A stretch of DNA of 64,000 bases. Source: Nematocida homosporus. Taxonomy: Eukaryota; Microsporidia. A model generated the notes under the pieces. The model was not told the DNA's origin, did no database searches, and saw only the letters and a list, made by a program, of their open reading frames with translations. Of this stretch, positions 18,833 through 27,670 are shown piece after piece (position 1 is the first letter of the stretch; every line of letters starts with the position of its first letter). A program made the position numbers and the translations under genes. Location of the stretch: contig NW_026250689.1 of the NCBI RefSeq assembly GCF_024244095.1, positions 62,001-126,000 on the forward strand, written 5' to 3'.

Positions 18833-19765
18833 ATGCGACTTCTTTGGCGGCTTCTGCTAGTCATGGCAATCAGTCCTTCTGTTCTGACCGCTCAATTCTC
18901 TGGTATCTTATTAATGAATCCATCCCATCTAGCAGTTAAAGAAATAACCAGTACGTCCGAACAAATAATAAGTAGTTTAGATCCACCTAAGCAGCCAGAA
19001 GAACCTTCCCTTGTTGCGGCAATGACAGAGAAGACTAAAGTTCTAGCCCGTGTTAGTATTAGTCTAGCTAAAAGGTGTATTCACCGACTTACTCCTAGTA
19101 CTAATACTATTATCAACTTTCTTTATATTCTAGCTATTCTCCTCAGTATTATTAGTAGTTACCAACTTGATAAGATCTTCCTTTCTGGGAGTATCAAGAA
19201 CTTCTTTGCTGATCTCGTCTCTTCAACCCTTGGCAATATCAAAGTCTTTGGCCAGTCCCAATTTAGTGCCAAGTTCATGAACAGCCCTGAAATGTACACT
19301 TTCATCACCGATACCCAACTCAAAATAGAATCCCGGGCTTTATTCATTAACCCCAACTCCATCAATCTCGAACAACTCCAACGCCTAGAACATCTCGCCG
19401 CCCAAGCACTTAAATCCCTTGCTACTCGTGGTGAAAACCTCCCCCATATCATTCAAGCCGCCGCCGCCCACTGCACCGCCCAAACAGGTCTCCCCGCCCT
19501 TCTTAGCCAAACTTCCGCCACTGCCACTGCCACCGCCACCACTGCCAACCATCTTATCCAACGCGTTTTAAACCTCCAATTCCTCGTCTACTCCCATGAA
19601 GCCATGATCACCCTCCTTAAACAATCCTACATTGAAAACCTCATCAAAGAACATAATACCCTCCTCTTCCAACTCTTCCATAAAGAAATAACCAACGCCA
19701 TCCTGGCCGTCCGCAGCTTTTACATACAATCTCGTCTACTTGATATACCAATAGTCATTTATTAG
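18833..19765 (+). CDS. Putative secreted or ER membrane protein
   Basis: The 310-residue product opens with a signal peptide (MRLLWRLLLVMAISPSVLTAQ). One further hydrophobic span lies near residues 90-108 (IINFLYILAILLSIISSY), and a long helical region with an Ala/Thr repeat (SATATATATTA) follows. No family is recognised. Its stop codon overlaps that of the convergent uL18 gene by four bases. Start ATG at 18833. A type I-like membrane protein is the simplest topology. Confidence 0.6.
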   Translation: MRLLWRLLLVMAISPSVLTAQFSGILLMNPSHLAVKEITSTSEQIISSLDPPKQPEEPSLVAAMTEKTKVLARVSISLAKRCIHRLTPSTNTIINFLYILAILLSIISSYQLDKIFLSGSIKNFFADLVSSTLGNIKVFGQSQFSAKFMNSPEMYTFITDTQLKIESRALFINPNSINLEQLQRLEHLAAQALKSLATRGENLPHIIQAAAAHCTAQTGLPALLSQTSATATATATTANHLIQRVLNLQFLVYSHEAMITLLKQSYIENLIKEHNTLLFQLFHKEITNAILAVRSFYIQSRLLDIPIVIY

Positions 19766-20652
19766 GCCTGGTTGGTGCCAGTTAGGGTTTGGAGTTTAGC
19801 CAACGCCCGAAGCTTCTTCTCCTCACCTGAAAGTCGCTTCTCATTCTTGAGTTTGTACTGGCTGCGGTCGTAAGTCTTCTTTTCACTCTTCTCCACAAAG
19901 GTATCAGCTCTGATCTTCTCAAAGGCCGACTCATAAATACCCTCTATCATATCTGGAGTAATGTTTTGCTTGATGTACTCACTAAAATGTACCTCGTACT
20001 TCTCAGGGTTCTCTTCCTTCATAAGCGTCATATACTCAGCCACATGTTGTCCAAAGATTCGCTTCCTAAAGACTTCTGCATCTACCTCCTCTGATTCCTT
20101 ATCATACCCAGTAAACTTACTAGGCGAGTGGGGAATATGTAAACCTCCATCACAGGCACCTTTCATAGCAGCAAAGACCTTAGCTCCATTACTTGATCGA
20201 GCTAATCCTAAGTCCAGATAACAACGGAAGGCTTGTGGACCCTCTTCATTATCGGATTCTAGGTAGTCCTCGCCATCGATCTCTTCCTTACCAGTATACT
20301 CCTCAGCAAGTCCGAGTTTAGAAAGTAACTTACGCGCACAAAGGAATCCAGTTGCATAGGCAGCTGAATAGTTCTTCAGACCAAAAGTCACTCCATACTT
20401 AGCCAGTTCAGTTGATTCGGCTGAACAGATGACTTTATCACCTACTTGATAAGCTTGAACGATTTGACAAATTACTTTGTTATTAGTAAGTCTTACTACT
20501 AATCTTGATTTAACTTCACCATAATTCCTCTTACTGTGTCGGATTAAGTTGTGTCTCTGTCGGTAGTCAGTTTTGCCCTCCCTTCTTCGTCGCATAGGAA
20601 GTCTTAATCGCTTCATTCGAGATTTATGTTCTCTGGCTATTTCGAACGACAT
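19762..20652 (-). CDS. RPL5: 60S ribosomal protein uL18 (L5)
   Basis: uL18 binds 5S rRNA and, with uL5, forms the central protuberance of the large subunit. The family block RRRREGKTDYRQRHNLI is complete near residues 21-37. It is followed by RLVVRLTNNKVICQIVQAY and ELAKYGVTFGLKNYSAAYATGFLCARKLL. The 296 residues match the usual length, and the basic C-terminus that contacts 5S rRNA is present. Start ATG at 20652, with CACCCCTGTA immediately upstream, similar to the leader of the eL19 gene. No intron is visible. Confidence 0.95.
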   Translation of the reverse strand: MSFEIAREHKSRMKRLRLPMRRRREGKTDYRQRHNLIRHSKRNYGEVKSRLVVRLTNNKVICQIVQAYQVGDKVICSAESTELAKYGVTFGLKNYSAAYATGFLCARKLLSKLGLAEEYTGKEEIDGEDYLESDNEEGPQAFRCYLDLGLARSSNGAKVFAAMKGACDGGLHIPHSPSKFTGYDKESEEVDAEVFRKRIFGQHVAEYMTLMKEENPEKYEVHFSEYIKQNITPDMIEGIYESAFEKIRADTFVEKSEKKTYDRSQYKLKNEKRLSGEEKKLRALAKLQTLTGTNQA

Positions 20653-21438
20653 TACAGGGGTGAAATATTTAGAAGAATAAATAAAGTGTAAAATCCGATT
20701 TTAATGGGTTTTGGGTTAAATTTGGGTTGAATTGAGGGGGTTTTAGGTGGGGATAGGGGTAGGGAAGGGGTGGTATAGGTGTGAATTGAGTGGGGTTGGG
20801 TGGGGGTATGTTATATTGCGATGGGATTGGGTTTTAGTGGGGTTATGTTATGATATTGAATTGAATTGAATTAAGTTGTATTTTAGATTTACTAAGTAGA
20901 GGTTTTGGAGTGGATGGATGTTGAGTTGTTTTGGTTTGGTTTGCTGGATTTGTTGGGGTTGTTGGATTTACTTGGAATTGCTTCAAATGGTAGATACTTT
21001 ATGTTGTGTTCCGGGGTCGGAATAGTACCTTTCAACTAAACATACTCAATTAAAGACTGATTTTGATCTGGACGGATTAGTATTGGGTTGGTCTAGGTTA
21101 AGTTTTCGGTATTGTATAAGATCTTGAGATAGTTCACAAACTTATAATATAAATACTAATATGAGATCGTGATTTCTAATTCGAGATTTTAATCGCACTG
21201 GTTGCAATCACGGCCAGATCGATAAGTATTACAGAACTATGTCCCTTTTAGATAACGCACTTGAAAATGATAGACACTCCGAACACCACAGTTATAGTGG
21301 TGGATTGAGTTTGGTTTGGGTTAAAATAAATGGTCTCGGTTTTATTGGTTGTAGATAGTCATGTATACGTATGCGTATGGATAATCATGTGCTTTGTGAT
21401 TATTATTTGGAATAGATTGGTTATAAATAGATGACCAG
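20653..21438. repeat. Gene-poor region with low-complexity DNA
   Basis: The first 200 bases are G/T-rich (TTTTGGGTTAAATTTGGGTTG). A fragment of R1 starts near 21041 (CATACTCAATTAAAGACTG) and diverges after about 20 bases. No RNA gene or coding frame is supported. Confidence 0.5.
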
Positions 21439-21783
21439 ATGGTAAATTGGAGAATGAGGGTGTGTTTTAATGGATGTGCGTTGGGTTTGGGCCGAATATT
21501 TTGGTTGCTAGTTGGATTGGGTTTTGTTCGCTGTGACAACGATGGGGACGAATTATTAGAGTGTATGTGTATGTGTGGGTGCTTTCTTGTGAAATTGCTT
21601 GTCGGCCTTGTAAAGAACCTTGTTGGATCCAAGAAAGAGCCTGAAATAGGAGATGACGTGGATAAAGACTCTGTTGAAACGCCTAAATTATTGAATGGTG
21701 CTCTAAATGATTCGTTATCTAATCCACTGCCAAACCCAGGAAACAAAGAAGTGCAAACTGAGGCGTTAAGCCCATACAATTGA
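21439..21783 (+). CDS. Doubtful small secreted Cys-rich protein
   Basis: The 114-residue frame begins at an ATG and carries a hydrophobic stretch like a signal peptide (LGLGRIFWLLVGLGFVRC). A CMCMCGCF segment follows, then a second hydrophobic patch and an acidic, Asn/Pro-containing tail. The antisense frame is also open over this stretch (stop near 21342). The plus frame looks more protein-like, but both could be chance. No family is recognised. Confidence 0.3.
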   Translation: MVNWRMRVCFNGCALGLGRIFWLLVGLGFVRCDNDGDELLECMCMCGCFLVKLLVGLVKNLVGSKKEPEIGDDVDKDSVETPKLLNGALNDSLSNPLPNPGNKEVQTEALSPYN

Positions 21784-22834
21784 CCTATGGCGATGTTCTA
21801 GTGGCTTATATCTCCAGAATATTACAATAATTGTTGGCCGGCTAGCTAATCTACACTCCTTTCAAATGGCAAACTCTGTACCTATATACTCCCTTGCCTT
21901 ACTATCTCAATACTAAACTTCTGGCTTTTGCCCTTATAATCAATAAATTGAACTGCAGTGCCCAATGCTAATCTAATACCATCCTAATACCATCTTAATA
22001 CCATCTTAACTAATACTTAACTAATACTTAACTAATACATACTCTATTAAAGAGATTCCATGAGACTAGTGCGGGTGCAATTTATTAAGCAAATAAGGGT
22101 CTGAGCGAGAGATGACGTCATATCAAATGTAGATAAGATATGCAAAATAAAGCGGACAAAGTCCTCTGGTTCTACTAAAGGTACGTGTTGCTAGTACTGA
22201 GTAGTGACTACTAAGTAGTAATCCGGTTGGTCGCCTGAACAATGGATAGTGATCGTTTGGCAGCACATAAACCACCCCAACCCAATCCCTTCCTAACTGG
22301 GACAAACTGGTTTGCTAGCACATTCTCAATATATGGGGGTTCGGAAACCCAATACATCTCTATTTCCTTACATTGTCTTGGCTTGTACTGTTCTGAACTG
22401 AACTGAACTGACCTTGACATAGTAAGATGAGCTAAAGTTAATAAAACTGTTTGTTGCTTTATTCTGGCCATATTTATCTCTGACTTAGAGATTCCCAACT
22501 TAAACTTTTTGAGATAGCTATGAATTGAGTTTGTAGGAGTTGAATTTGTAGGAGTTGAGTTTGTGTAGATTGTAGTTGGGCGGGCGGGTTTTAGAAGATT
22601 AAGTTGGACATTCATGGATAGTACTTCGGCAATTTACTATGCAAGCAACACGTGTGGTTGGGTTAGTATTGTGTTAGTATTGGATTATGGTGGAGAGATT
22701 GGGCATATTTATTATAAGCATACACGAACTGGGCAGTTCAGTTATGCCCGATCATAGTTGATTGTGCTGGGTCGTGGCACTACTGATATATCCTATTTGG
22801 TCACAACCCTAATCCTATCCTACTACACATTGCG
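21784..22834. repeat. Gene-poor region carrying an R1 repeat
   Basis: Bases 22037-22270 hold a copy of R1. Before it lie short A/C-rich repeats (CTAATACCATCTTAATACC). After it is unremarkable sequence with TTGGGTTAGTATTG units. A minus-strand frame at 22211-22615 overlaps the repeat and was not accepted as a gene. Confidence 0.5.
22037..22270 (+). repeat. Dispersed repeat R1, copy A
   Basis: The copy opens with ACATACTCTATTAAAG. It contains TTTATTAAG, then GATGACGTCATATC and GATAAGATATGCAAAA, and ends near GATAGTGATCGTTTGGCAGCAC. The same blocks occur in order at 63336-63575 and, partly, at 28781-29007. Confidence 0.7.
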
Positions 22835-24577
22835 TTAGTCGTTCTTGTTCTCTTTCTCAAGGTGAGCAAGGACTGTTTGGAGGGCTTGGTCAGAGAAGAG
22901 GAGAGGAAGAATATGAAGAATTGCTTGCTTGGGAATTTCGAGGGAGTTTATGTCCAAATGAAGGAATTCCGTCGGCGTGCCTTGGGATAAGATTGTGTTG
23001 ATATTGGATATTTGTGGGTAGAGGGTAATCATATGGGCCTGAGGCTCAGCAAGTTGTTGGAGTTGGGAAGTAATGGCGAGCCAGTGCGTAGTGGGCTGTT
23101 GGAAGAGGGAGGTAGAAGTAATAACACGATAGGCAATTTGGAAGAGGGAGTTGAAAAACTCAGCTTGAATATGGGCCAGGAAGTGACCAGTAAAGAAAGA
23201 AGCAGTCGTGGCTAGAAAGTGCTGGATTGTCCGAGTTAATGTAGTAGGTGCTCCTGTTTCAGAAAGATTAATGGTTTGACTGCCGGACTGCCGAATAAGG
23301 TTAGTAAAGGACTCTTCCATAGCATCTTGAATAGACTCTTCGTTACTATTAATAAGACTAAGGGAATGTTCGGGCGTACCTGTACTGGCTAGTAAAATGA
23401 TATTCAAAAGGACTTTCGCATCGGCTAGTCGTCGACAGATCATGATGATCGTAGGACTATTAGTGGTCGTAGAATTTGGCTGGAAATGTGCTTGGAGTTG
23501 TTCGGCAATAGCCAGTTTTATCTTAGGATCGGTTGATCTTTTAGTTTTGGCAATACTAGTGACTATCTTCAGCTGTTGGTAGAGTTCTTTAGAGATAGTT
23601 TTTGTTTCTTGTGATTTGATTGATATATGCAAGGCATCCTGAAGAGTTAGTGCTGAAGTCTCCTTGGCAGATGAAGCACCATGCTCTATCTCTCGCTGCT
23701 CTTCCGGAGACAGCGCACTATAAAATCCGGTCGTTGGTTTCATACACTGAACGAGATTATCTGCCATCCATTTATCCACTTCAGAGATATAGTAAACGGT
23801 GCCATAGAAAACATCCTGGTTGTATTGTTCCAGTTGGGCTAGAGTTAGTTTGGGAAGGCGTTGTAGAATAGCTTTTTTGACCTCAGCTAGAATCTCTTCG
23901 TAAATAGCTAGCTTAGAAAGTGATACGTACAACGGCTGCTTCTCAATATCCTCCTTTTTTACCGGCATCTTTATTCTCTGGTGAATTGTCTGAAGTATTT
24001 TCTCCTCATCAATTTCAACCTTCCGATTCAACGAGTAAGTATAAATAAGCACTGTTGAGGAAGTCAGACCAGAATAGACTTTGGCTGATGAAAACAAAGA
24101 TCGAACAATCATATCTCTAATTGGTGAGATAAGTAAATGGGCTTCATCTGGATACTTAGTTTGTACCTGATTGATAAACTCGTTATACTCCTTATCAACT
24201 TGCAAGAGACTAATTCGGGCTTTAGCTTCACCAATACTTGCTTTAAGTTCTTCCTCATGATATAGTTGTGGGAAGTATTCAAAGATCTTTCCTAATAGTT
24301 GCTTACGAGTAAGTACTTCACTAGCTTTTGATATATCACTTGGACATTTTAAAGGAGAATCTAAAAGGGTCTGCTTCTCTAACTCTTGGTGAATCTTCTC
24401 TAGTCGCTTTGTATAGACTGAGACTCGGTCAGGGGTATTTAAAAGATCAGCTTCATGTTTAGTCAATTCTTCAATTTCGGCTTTAGTTTGGGCTATTTTC
24501 TTATTTAACTCTTCAATGGCTTTAATCTCTTCTTTTAACCCTTTAGAAGTATTTAGAAGTTCGCTAATGTCATCCAT
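22835..24577 (-). CDS. Coiled-coil protein, possibly a vesicle-tethering subunit
   Basis: The 580-residue product has an N-terminal coiled coil (residues about 1-75, rich in E/K/L heptads such as EELNKKIAQTKAEIEELTKHE). A helical body without membrane spans follows. This layout resembles subunits of CATCHR tethering complexes (COG, exocyst, GARP), but I see no signature that decides among them, and another coiled-coil function is possible. Start ATG at 24577, preceded by AATTTTATTTCCAATTCCGAAT. It is flanked by gene-poor DNA on both sides. Confidence 0.6.
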   Translation of the reverse strand: MDDISELLNTSKGLKEEIKAIEELNKKIAQTKAEIEELTKHEADLLNTPDRVSVYTKRLEKIHQELEKQTLLDSPLKCPSDISKASEVLTRKQLLGKIFEYFPQLYHEEELKASIGEAKARISLLQVDKEYNEFINQVQTKYPDEAHLLISPIRDMIVRSLFSSAKVYSGLTSSTVLIYTYSLNRKVEIDEEKILQTIHQRIKMPVKKEDIEKQPLYVSLSKLAIYEEILAEVKKAILQRLPKLTLAQLEQYNQDVFYGTVYYISEVDKWMADNLVQCMKPTTGFYSALSPEEQREIEHGASSAKETSALTLQDALHISIKSQETKTISKELYQQLKIVTSIAKTKRSTDPKIKLAIAEQLQAHFQPNSTTTNSPTIIMICRRLADAKVLLNIILLASTGTPEHSLSLINSNEESIQDAMEESFTNLIRQSGSQTINLSETGAPTTLTRTIQHFLATTASFFTGHFLAHIQAEFFNSLFQIAYRVITSTSLFQQPTTHWLAITSQLQQLAEPQAHMITLYPQISNINTILSQGTPTEFLHLDINSLEIPKQAILHILPLLFSDQALQTVLAHLEKENKND

Positions 24578-24754
24578 ATTCGGAATTGGAAATAAAATTA
24601 AATAGATATGGGCTAGTATTGGGTTAAATTAGGTGTTGTTTAGTATCAATGGCGAGTAGTTGAGTCGAATGGATGCTTGGTCTTTAGTATGGAAGGTTAA
24701 ATTGTATATTTTCGTTAGATATTATTAAGTTAGGGATTAGTTAGGTCCTATTAC

Positions 24755-24812
24755 ATTTATTATGACTTGCCTGGTTTAGTCTTAAACCAGGCTTAATATT
24801 TGGGTTACTGTT
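24755..24812 (-). repeat. R3 repeat with perfect hairpin
   Basis: GCCTGGTTTA and TAAACCAGGC at 24769-24778 and 24783-24792 form a perfect 10-bp stem with a GTCT loop. The reverse complement of the surrounding sequence matches 16420-16470 downstream of the membrane paralogue A gene, where the stem has mismatches. Confidence 0.6.
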
Positions 24813-25075
24813 GTGCATGAGAATTCCCAACACTATTTAATTAGCGGACGAGGAGTAAGGAATAGTAAAGCGTTAGGAGATTAACCTTTATTGTTCGATA
24901 TCATCTAAGTTACATGATGTTTCAATCCCAATCCTGGGAGATCTGAGATAAGCAATTAGTTAGTCGTGAATCTACAACTATTAGATCAGCATTAGATCTA
25001 TAAAGAGTAGCAAGTTTTGCTATCTAGATTAAGATTAGGATTAGGATTAGGAATTCGGATGGAGATAAGAAGAGA

Positions 25076-25280
25076 GCGATACCGAGATTCTAGAGGTCTT
25101 CCACAAGATTCATCTAGATCTCAACGAGACCGAGATCAACGTAGCGATATTGAGATTCTAGGAATCTTCCGCAGAGATACATCTAGGTCTCAACGATATA
25201 GAGATTAGTTATTGCGATACGGAGGTTCTAGAGGTCCCTCCATGGGAATCATCTAAGCCTCACCTAGATAAACGAGCGTT
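25076..25280. repeat. Three degenerate tandem repeats of about 69 bp
   Basis: Units begin with GCGATAC/GCGATAT at 25076, 25144 and 25214. They share GAGATTCTAGAGGTCTTCC-like and CATCTAGATCTCAACGA-like blocks. The short open frame across them looks like a by-product of the repeat. Confidence 0.65.
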
Positions 25281-26163
25281 AGATATCTGACGGAAAGAGG
25301 CGAGTCTCTAACTGAGGAATCTAAAGGGAAGCGTCCGAGACGTTACACCTTCTTGATCGCCAACCGTGGCACCCAAGAAGCTCATACATGAATAAATAAT
25401 AGAGAGTTCGGCACCTTTCTTTGTCTTTGAATGAGTACTGCTGATCTAAGAGGGACCTTTCCCCCCATGGGCATGACAATATTAAACCGCTTTATTGTAT
25501 TGGGATGACTAATAATGTATGCTTAAGACAGAAACTGAATACCTGTTTGGAATGGGTGGTTTGTTTATTTGGTCGATTTTCGATGTTAATATGCATATTT
25601 GAATAGCTTCCTCTTCGATTGATGTGTTTATCATCTCCACACTCCTGTCTGTGCTAATTCAAGCCATCTCAGTCATATCTCAATTCTACCACAATTCAAT
25701 TTAAATACTGAAATAAACCCTACTTAATTTCAAACTAAACTCAAGATAGTTTCGTTTTTACTTTATTTTATACTCTCATAATATGTCTAGATATTTAACT
25801 TAACCTATCTATTCAATAATCAAAATAACATTGTAGATTATAAGATTATCGTACCACTCAACAGTGCATGATTATCTCGGATATCTTATCTGGTTAATAC
25901 TTAAAGTGACCAGCACAATACCAATTAGGTAGTTTGATAACAAGGCCAGTCTATATTATTGAGATAGCAGAGTACGGTTTAATTCTAATCAACTTAGGCT
26001 TAGTTGTTCTTCAGCTGGCCACCCCACCCAGATCAATAAGTCTAATGGAAGGACGGCTCTTCCGCATTAGATAAACAGAAGTAGATAAGAGAGCAAGTCA
26101 ATAAAGAGTGAACAAGAACTGAATAAATGAATGCACACAAACAAAAGATACTTTACTGATTGA

Positions 26164-27339
26164 TTACTCTAGGAAGCGGATCTTGCCTTGAACCAAGAAG
26201 GGTTTAAGAGGACATTTAGGTTGGGGACAGAGAACTTTGACCTCATTATCTTGGACTTTAAGAACCAGAAGGAATCCCATGGCCGGCGAGCTAGGAACTT
26301 CATCAATGATTTTGGCCGATGAAATAGCAAGAACGGCCCCTTCAATAGGTTCAACATCAATAACTGCAGTGGAGTTCTTCCGACGAGATGATCCCAGGGG
26401 AAGAGCGGACATTGGGGCCATGAACTCATCGCCAACCTGAACAATACGATATTGATGCTCGTTGCCTTTGGTCTCTGGATCGTCTTCCGTAGTAATTGGA
26501 ATAGTAATAATGCAAGGATTATATTCAGCTTGTTCGCCATAGAAGTACTTCTTAATACGAGCTGAGATTTGAATATGTCTTCGTTCGGTTTCACGACGGA
26601 CAAGTCCAGGGAAGGCCGGAATATAGACTTTGTTCTCAGCAGTGATCTGGTGACAGAGCTTTTCATTCCCAACCACAATAAGATAGTCTACTGGATACTG
26701 GGCAAGGATAGCTTCTATTTCCTGCTTGCTAGCCCCTTTAGGGGTAGTGATGATAGTTGGCCCAGTGAAGTTCTTCTTACGGCAAGCAGCAAGCATTTCT
26801 CCTTGTAAGAGCGTGTACAAGTCAGTATTATCAGTAGCCGAAGCCGATCCATAAAAGAAGGAAAGCTTCTCAGTAGTAGAAAGAGGCTCAACATGGCTGA
26901 AAACGTCTTGCACCACGGCAGAAGTAATAGTGCCTGGGAAGAGAAGACTTCCACTATACACATCTAAATCAAGACAAAGAACCTTCTCGCCTTTACGAAT
27001 GAAGTAGTTAGATAAGATACTGGATAGAGTAGTGCGGCCATTACCAACAATTAAGAGACGTTTCTTATGCAGCCGCCAAAAAGCCGTAAACATATTGAAT
27101 ATATAGGGCATATTAGAGTCTTCTGAGATGTAGTAAGAACCGCCTTCAATAGCTAGTTTAAGCTTACAGCCGGTATAGGTGAAGATAAAGAAGAGATCGT
27201 CTTTTACTGTATACCATTTACCAAGTAAGAGCTCTTGGCCATTTTCTTCAGCTGTGTTCTCAACAACCACGAACTTAGCTTTGGCATCGGGTGGCATCTC
27301 AACGCGTAATTCACAACCAGCTTTCATCTGAATGTCCAT
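26164..27339 (-). CDS. CLP1: CLP1, pre-mRNA 3'-end cleavage factor subunit
   Basis: Clp1 works in cleavage factor IA (with Pcf11) in mRNA 3'-end formation and in animals also joins tRNA splicing. The N-terminal domain is typical (CELRVEMPP, VVVENTAEENGQELLLGKWYT, FTYTGCKLKL). The central P-loop domain reads LLIVGNGRTTLSSILSNYF near residues 95-114. The Walker A is shortened and has Arg where the canonical Lys stands. Family features such as DLDVYSGSLLFPGTI follow, and the C-terminal domain is present. The product is 391 residues, slightly short. Start ATG at 27339. It lies 331 bp downstream of the AlkB gene's start side on the same strand order. Confidence 0.88.
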   Translation of the reverse strand: MDIQMKAGCELRVEMPPDAKAKFVVVENTAEENGQELLLGKWYTVKDDLFFIFTYTGCKLKLAIEGGSYYISEDSNMPYIFNMFTAFWRLHKKRLLIVGNGRTTLSSILSNYFIRKGEKVLCLDLDVYSGSLLFPGTITSAVVQDVFSHVEPLSTTEKLSFFYGSASATDNTDLYTLLQGEMLAACRKKNFTGPTIITTPKGASKQEIEAILAQYPVDYLIVVGNEKLCHQITAENKVYIPAFPGLVRRETERRHIQISARIKKYFYGEQAEYNPCIITIPITTEDDPETKGNEHQYRIVQVGDEFMAPMSALPLGSSRRKNSTAVIDVEPIEGAVLAISSAKIIDEVPSSPAMGFLLVLKVQDNEVKVLCPQPKCPLKPFLVQGKIRFLE

Positions 27340-27670
27340 TCGGGATGAAAAGAAGCAAACTAAAAAAGAGCCTAGGATAGTCTGAGATTGTGTTAGTTTG
27401 GTATTGGGTTGGTGTTGTATTGGTATTGGGTTGGTGTTGTATTGGTATTGTATTGGTGTTGGTTTGGTTGGGGTGGCTTTATTGGTTATTGATTTGGTAT
27501 TGTATTCGTTGAATTAACTTTATTAGTTATTGATATGGCTTTTGATTATCTCATCATTCGATCTATTTATTAACTTAAATTCAACTCAACTCAACTTAAC
27601 TTAAACTTAACCCAACTCAACTTAAACTCAACTCAAACGTAACTCAATCTATTTGGTGTTTAGTCTTTGA
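27340..27670. repeat. Low-complexity spacer with strand switch
   Basis: The left half is G/T-rich on the plus strand (TTGGTATTGGGTTGGTGTTG). The right half, from about 27575, is A/C-rich (AACTCAACTCAACTTAACTTAAAC). No gene is seen. Confidence 0.6.

Larger units (their letters stand above)
24578..26163. other. Longest gene-poor stretch (1.6 kb) with hairpin and tandem repeat
   Basis: No credible coding frame is visible. It holds the R3 hairpin near 24769-24792 and three degenerate 68-70 bp tandem units from 25076. The rest is AT-rich single-copy-looking DNA with no RNA gene that I can recognise. Unlike other intergenic DNA here, much of it lacks the TTGGGTT dialect. Confidence 0.5.

Noticed and set aside
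21342..21779. Minus-strand frame opposite the doubtful small secreted protein
   Set aside because: Composition is Ser/Pro/Asn/His-rich without structure. The plus frame has a signal-like segment and is at least as plausible, so only that one was listed, with low confidence.
22211..22615. Minus-strand frame of 134 codons starting at an ATG
   Set aside because: It runs through R1 copy A and a short ACTCC-type repeat (TNSTPTNSTPTNS), shows no domain or signal peptide, and looks like chance openness of repeat DNA.
25017..25208. Plus-strand frame rich in Arg/Asp across the 69-bp tandem units
   Set aside because: The frame follows the repeat period, has no homologue that I recognise and is closed in the third unit.
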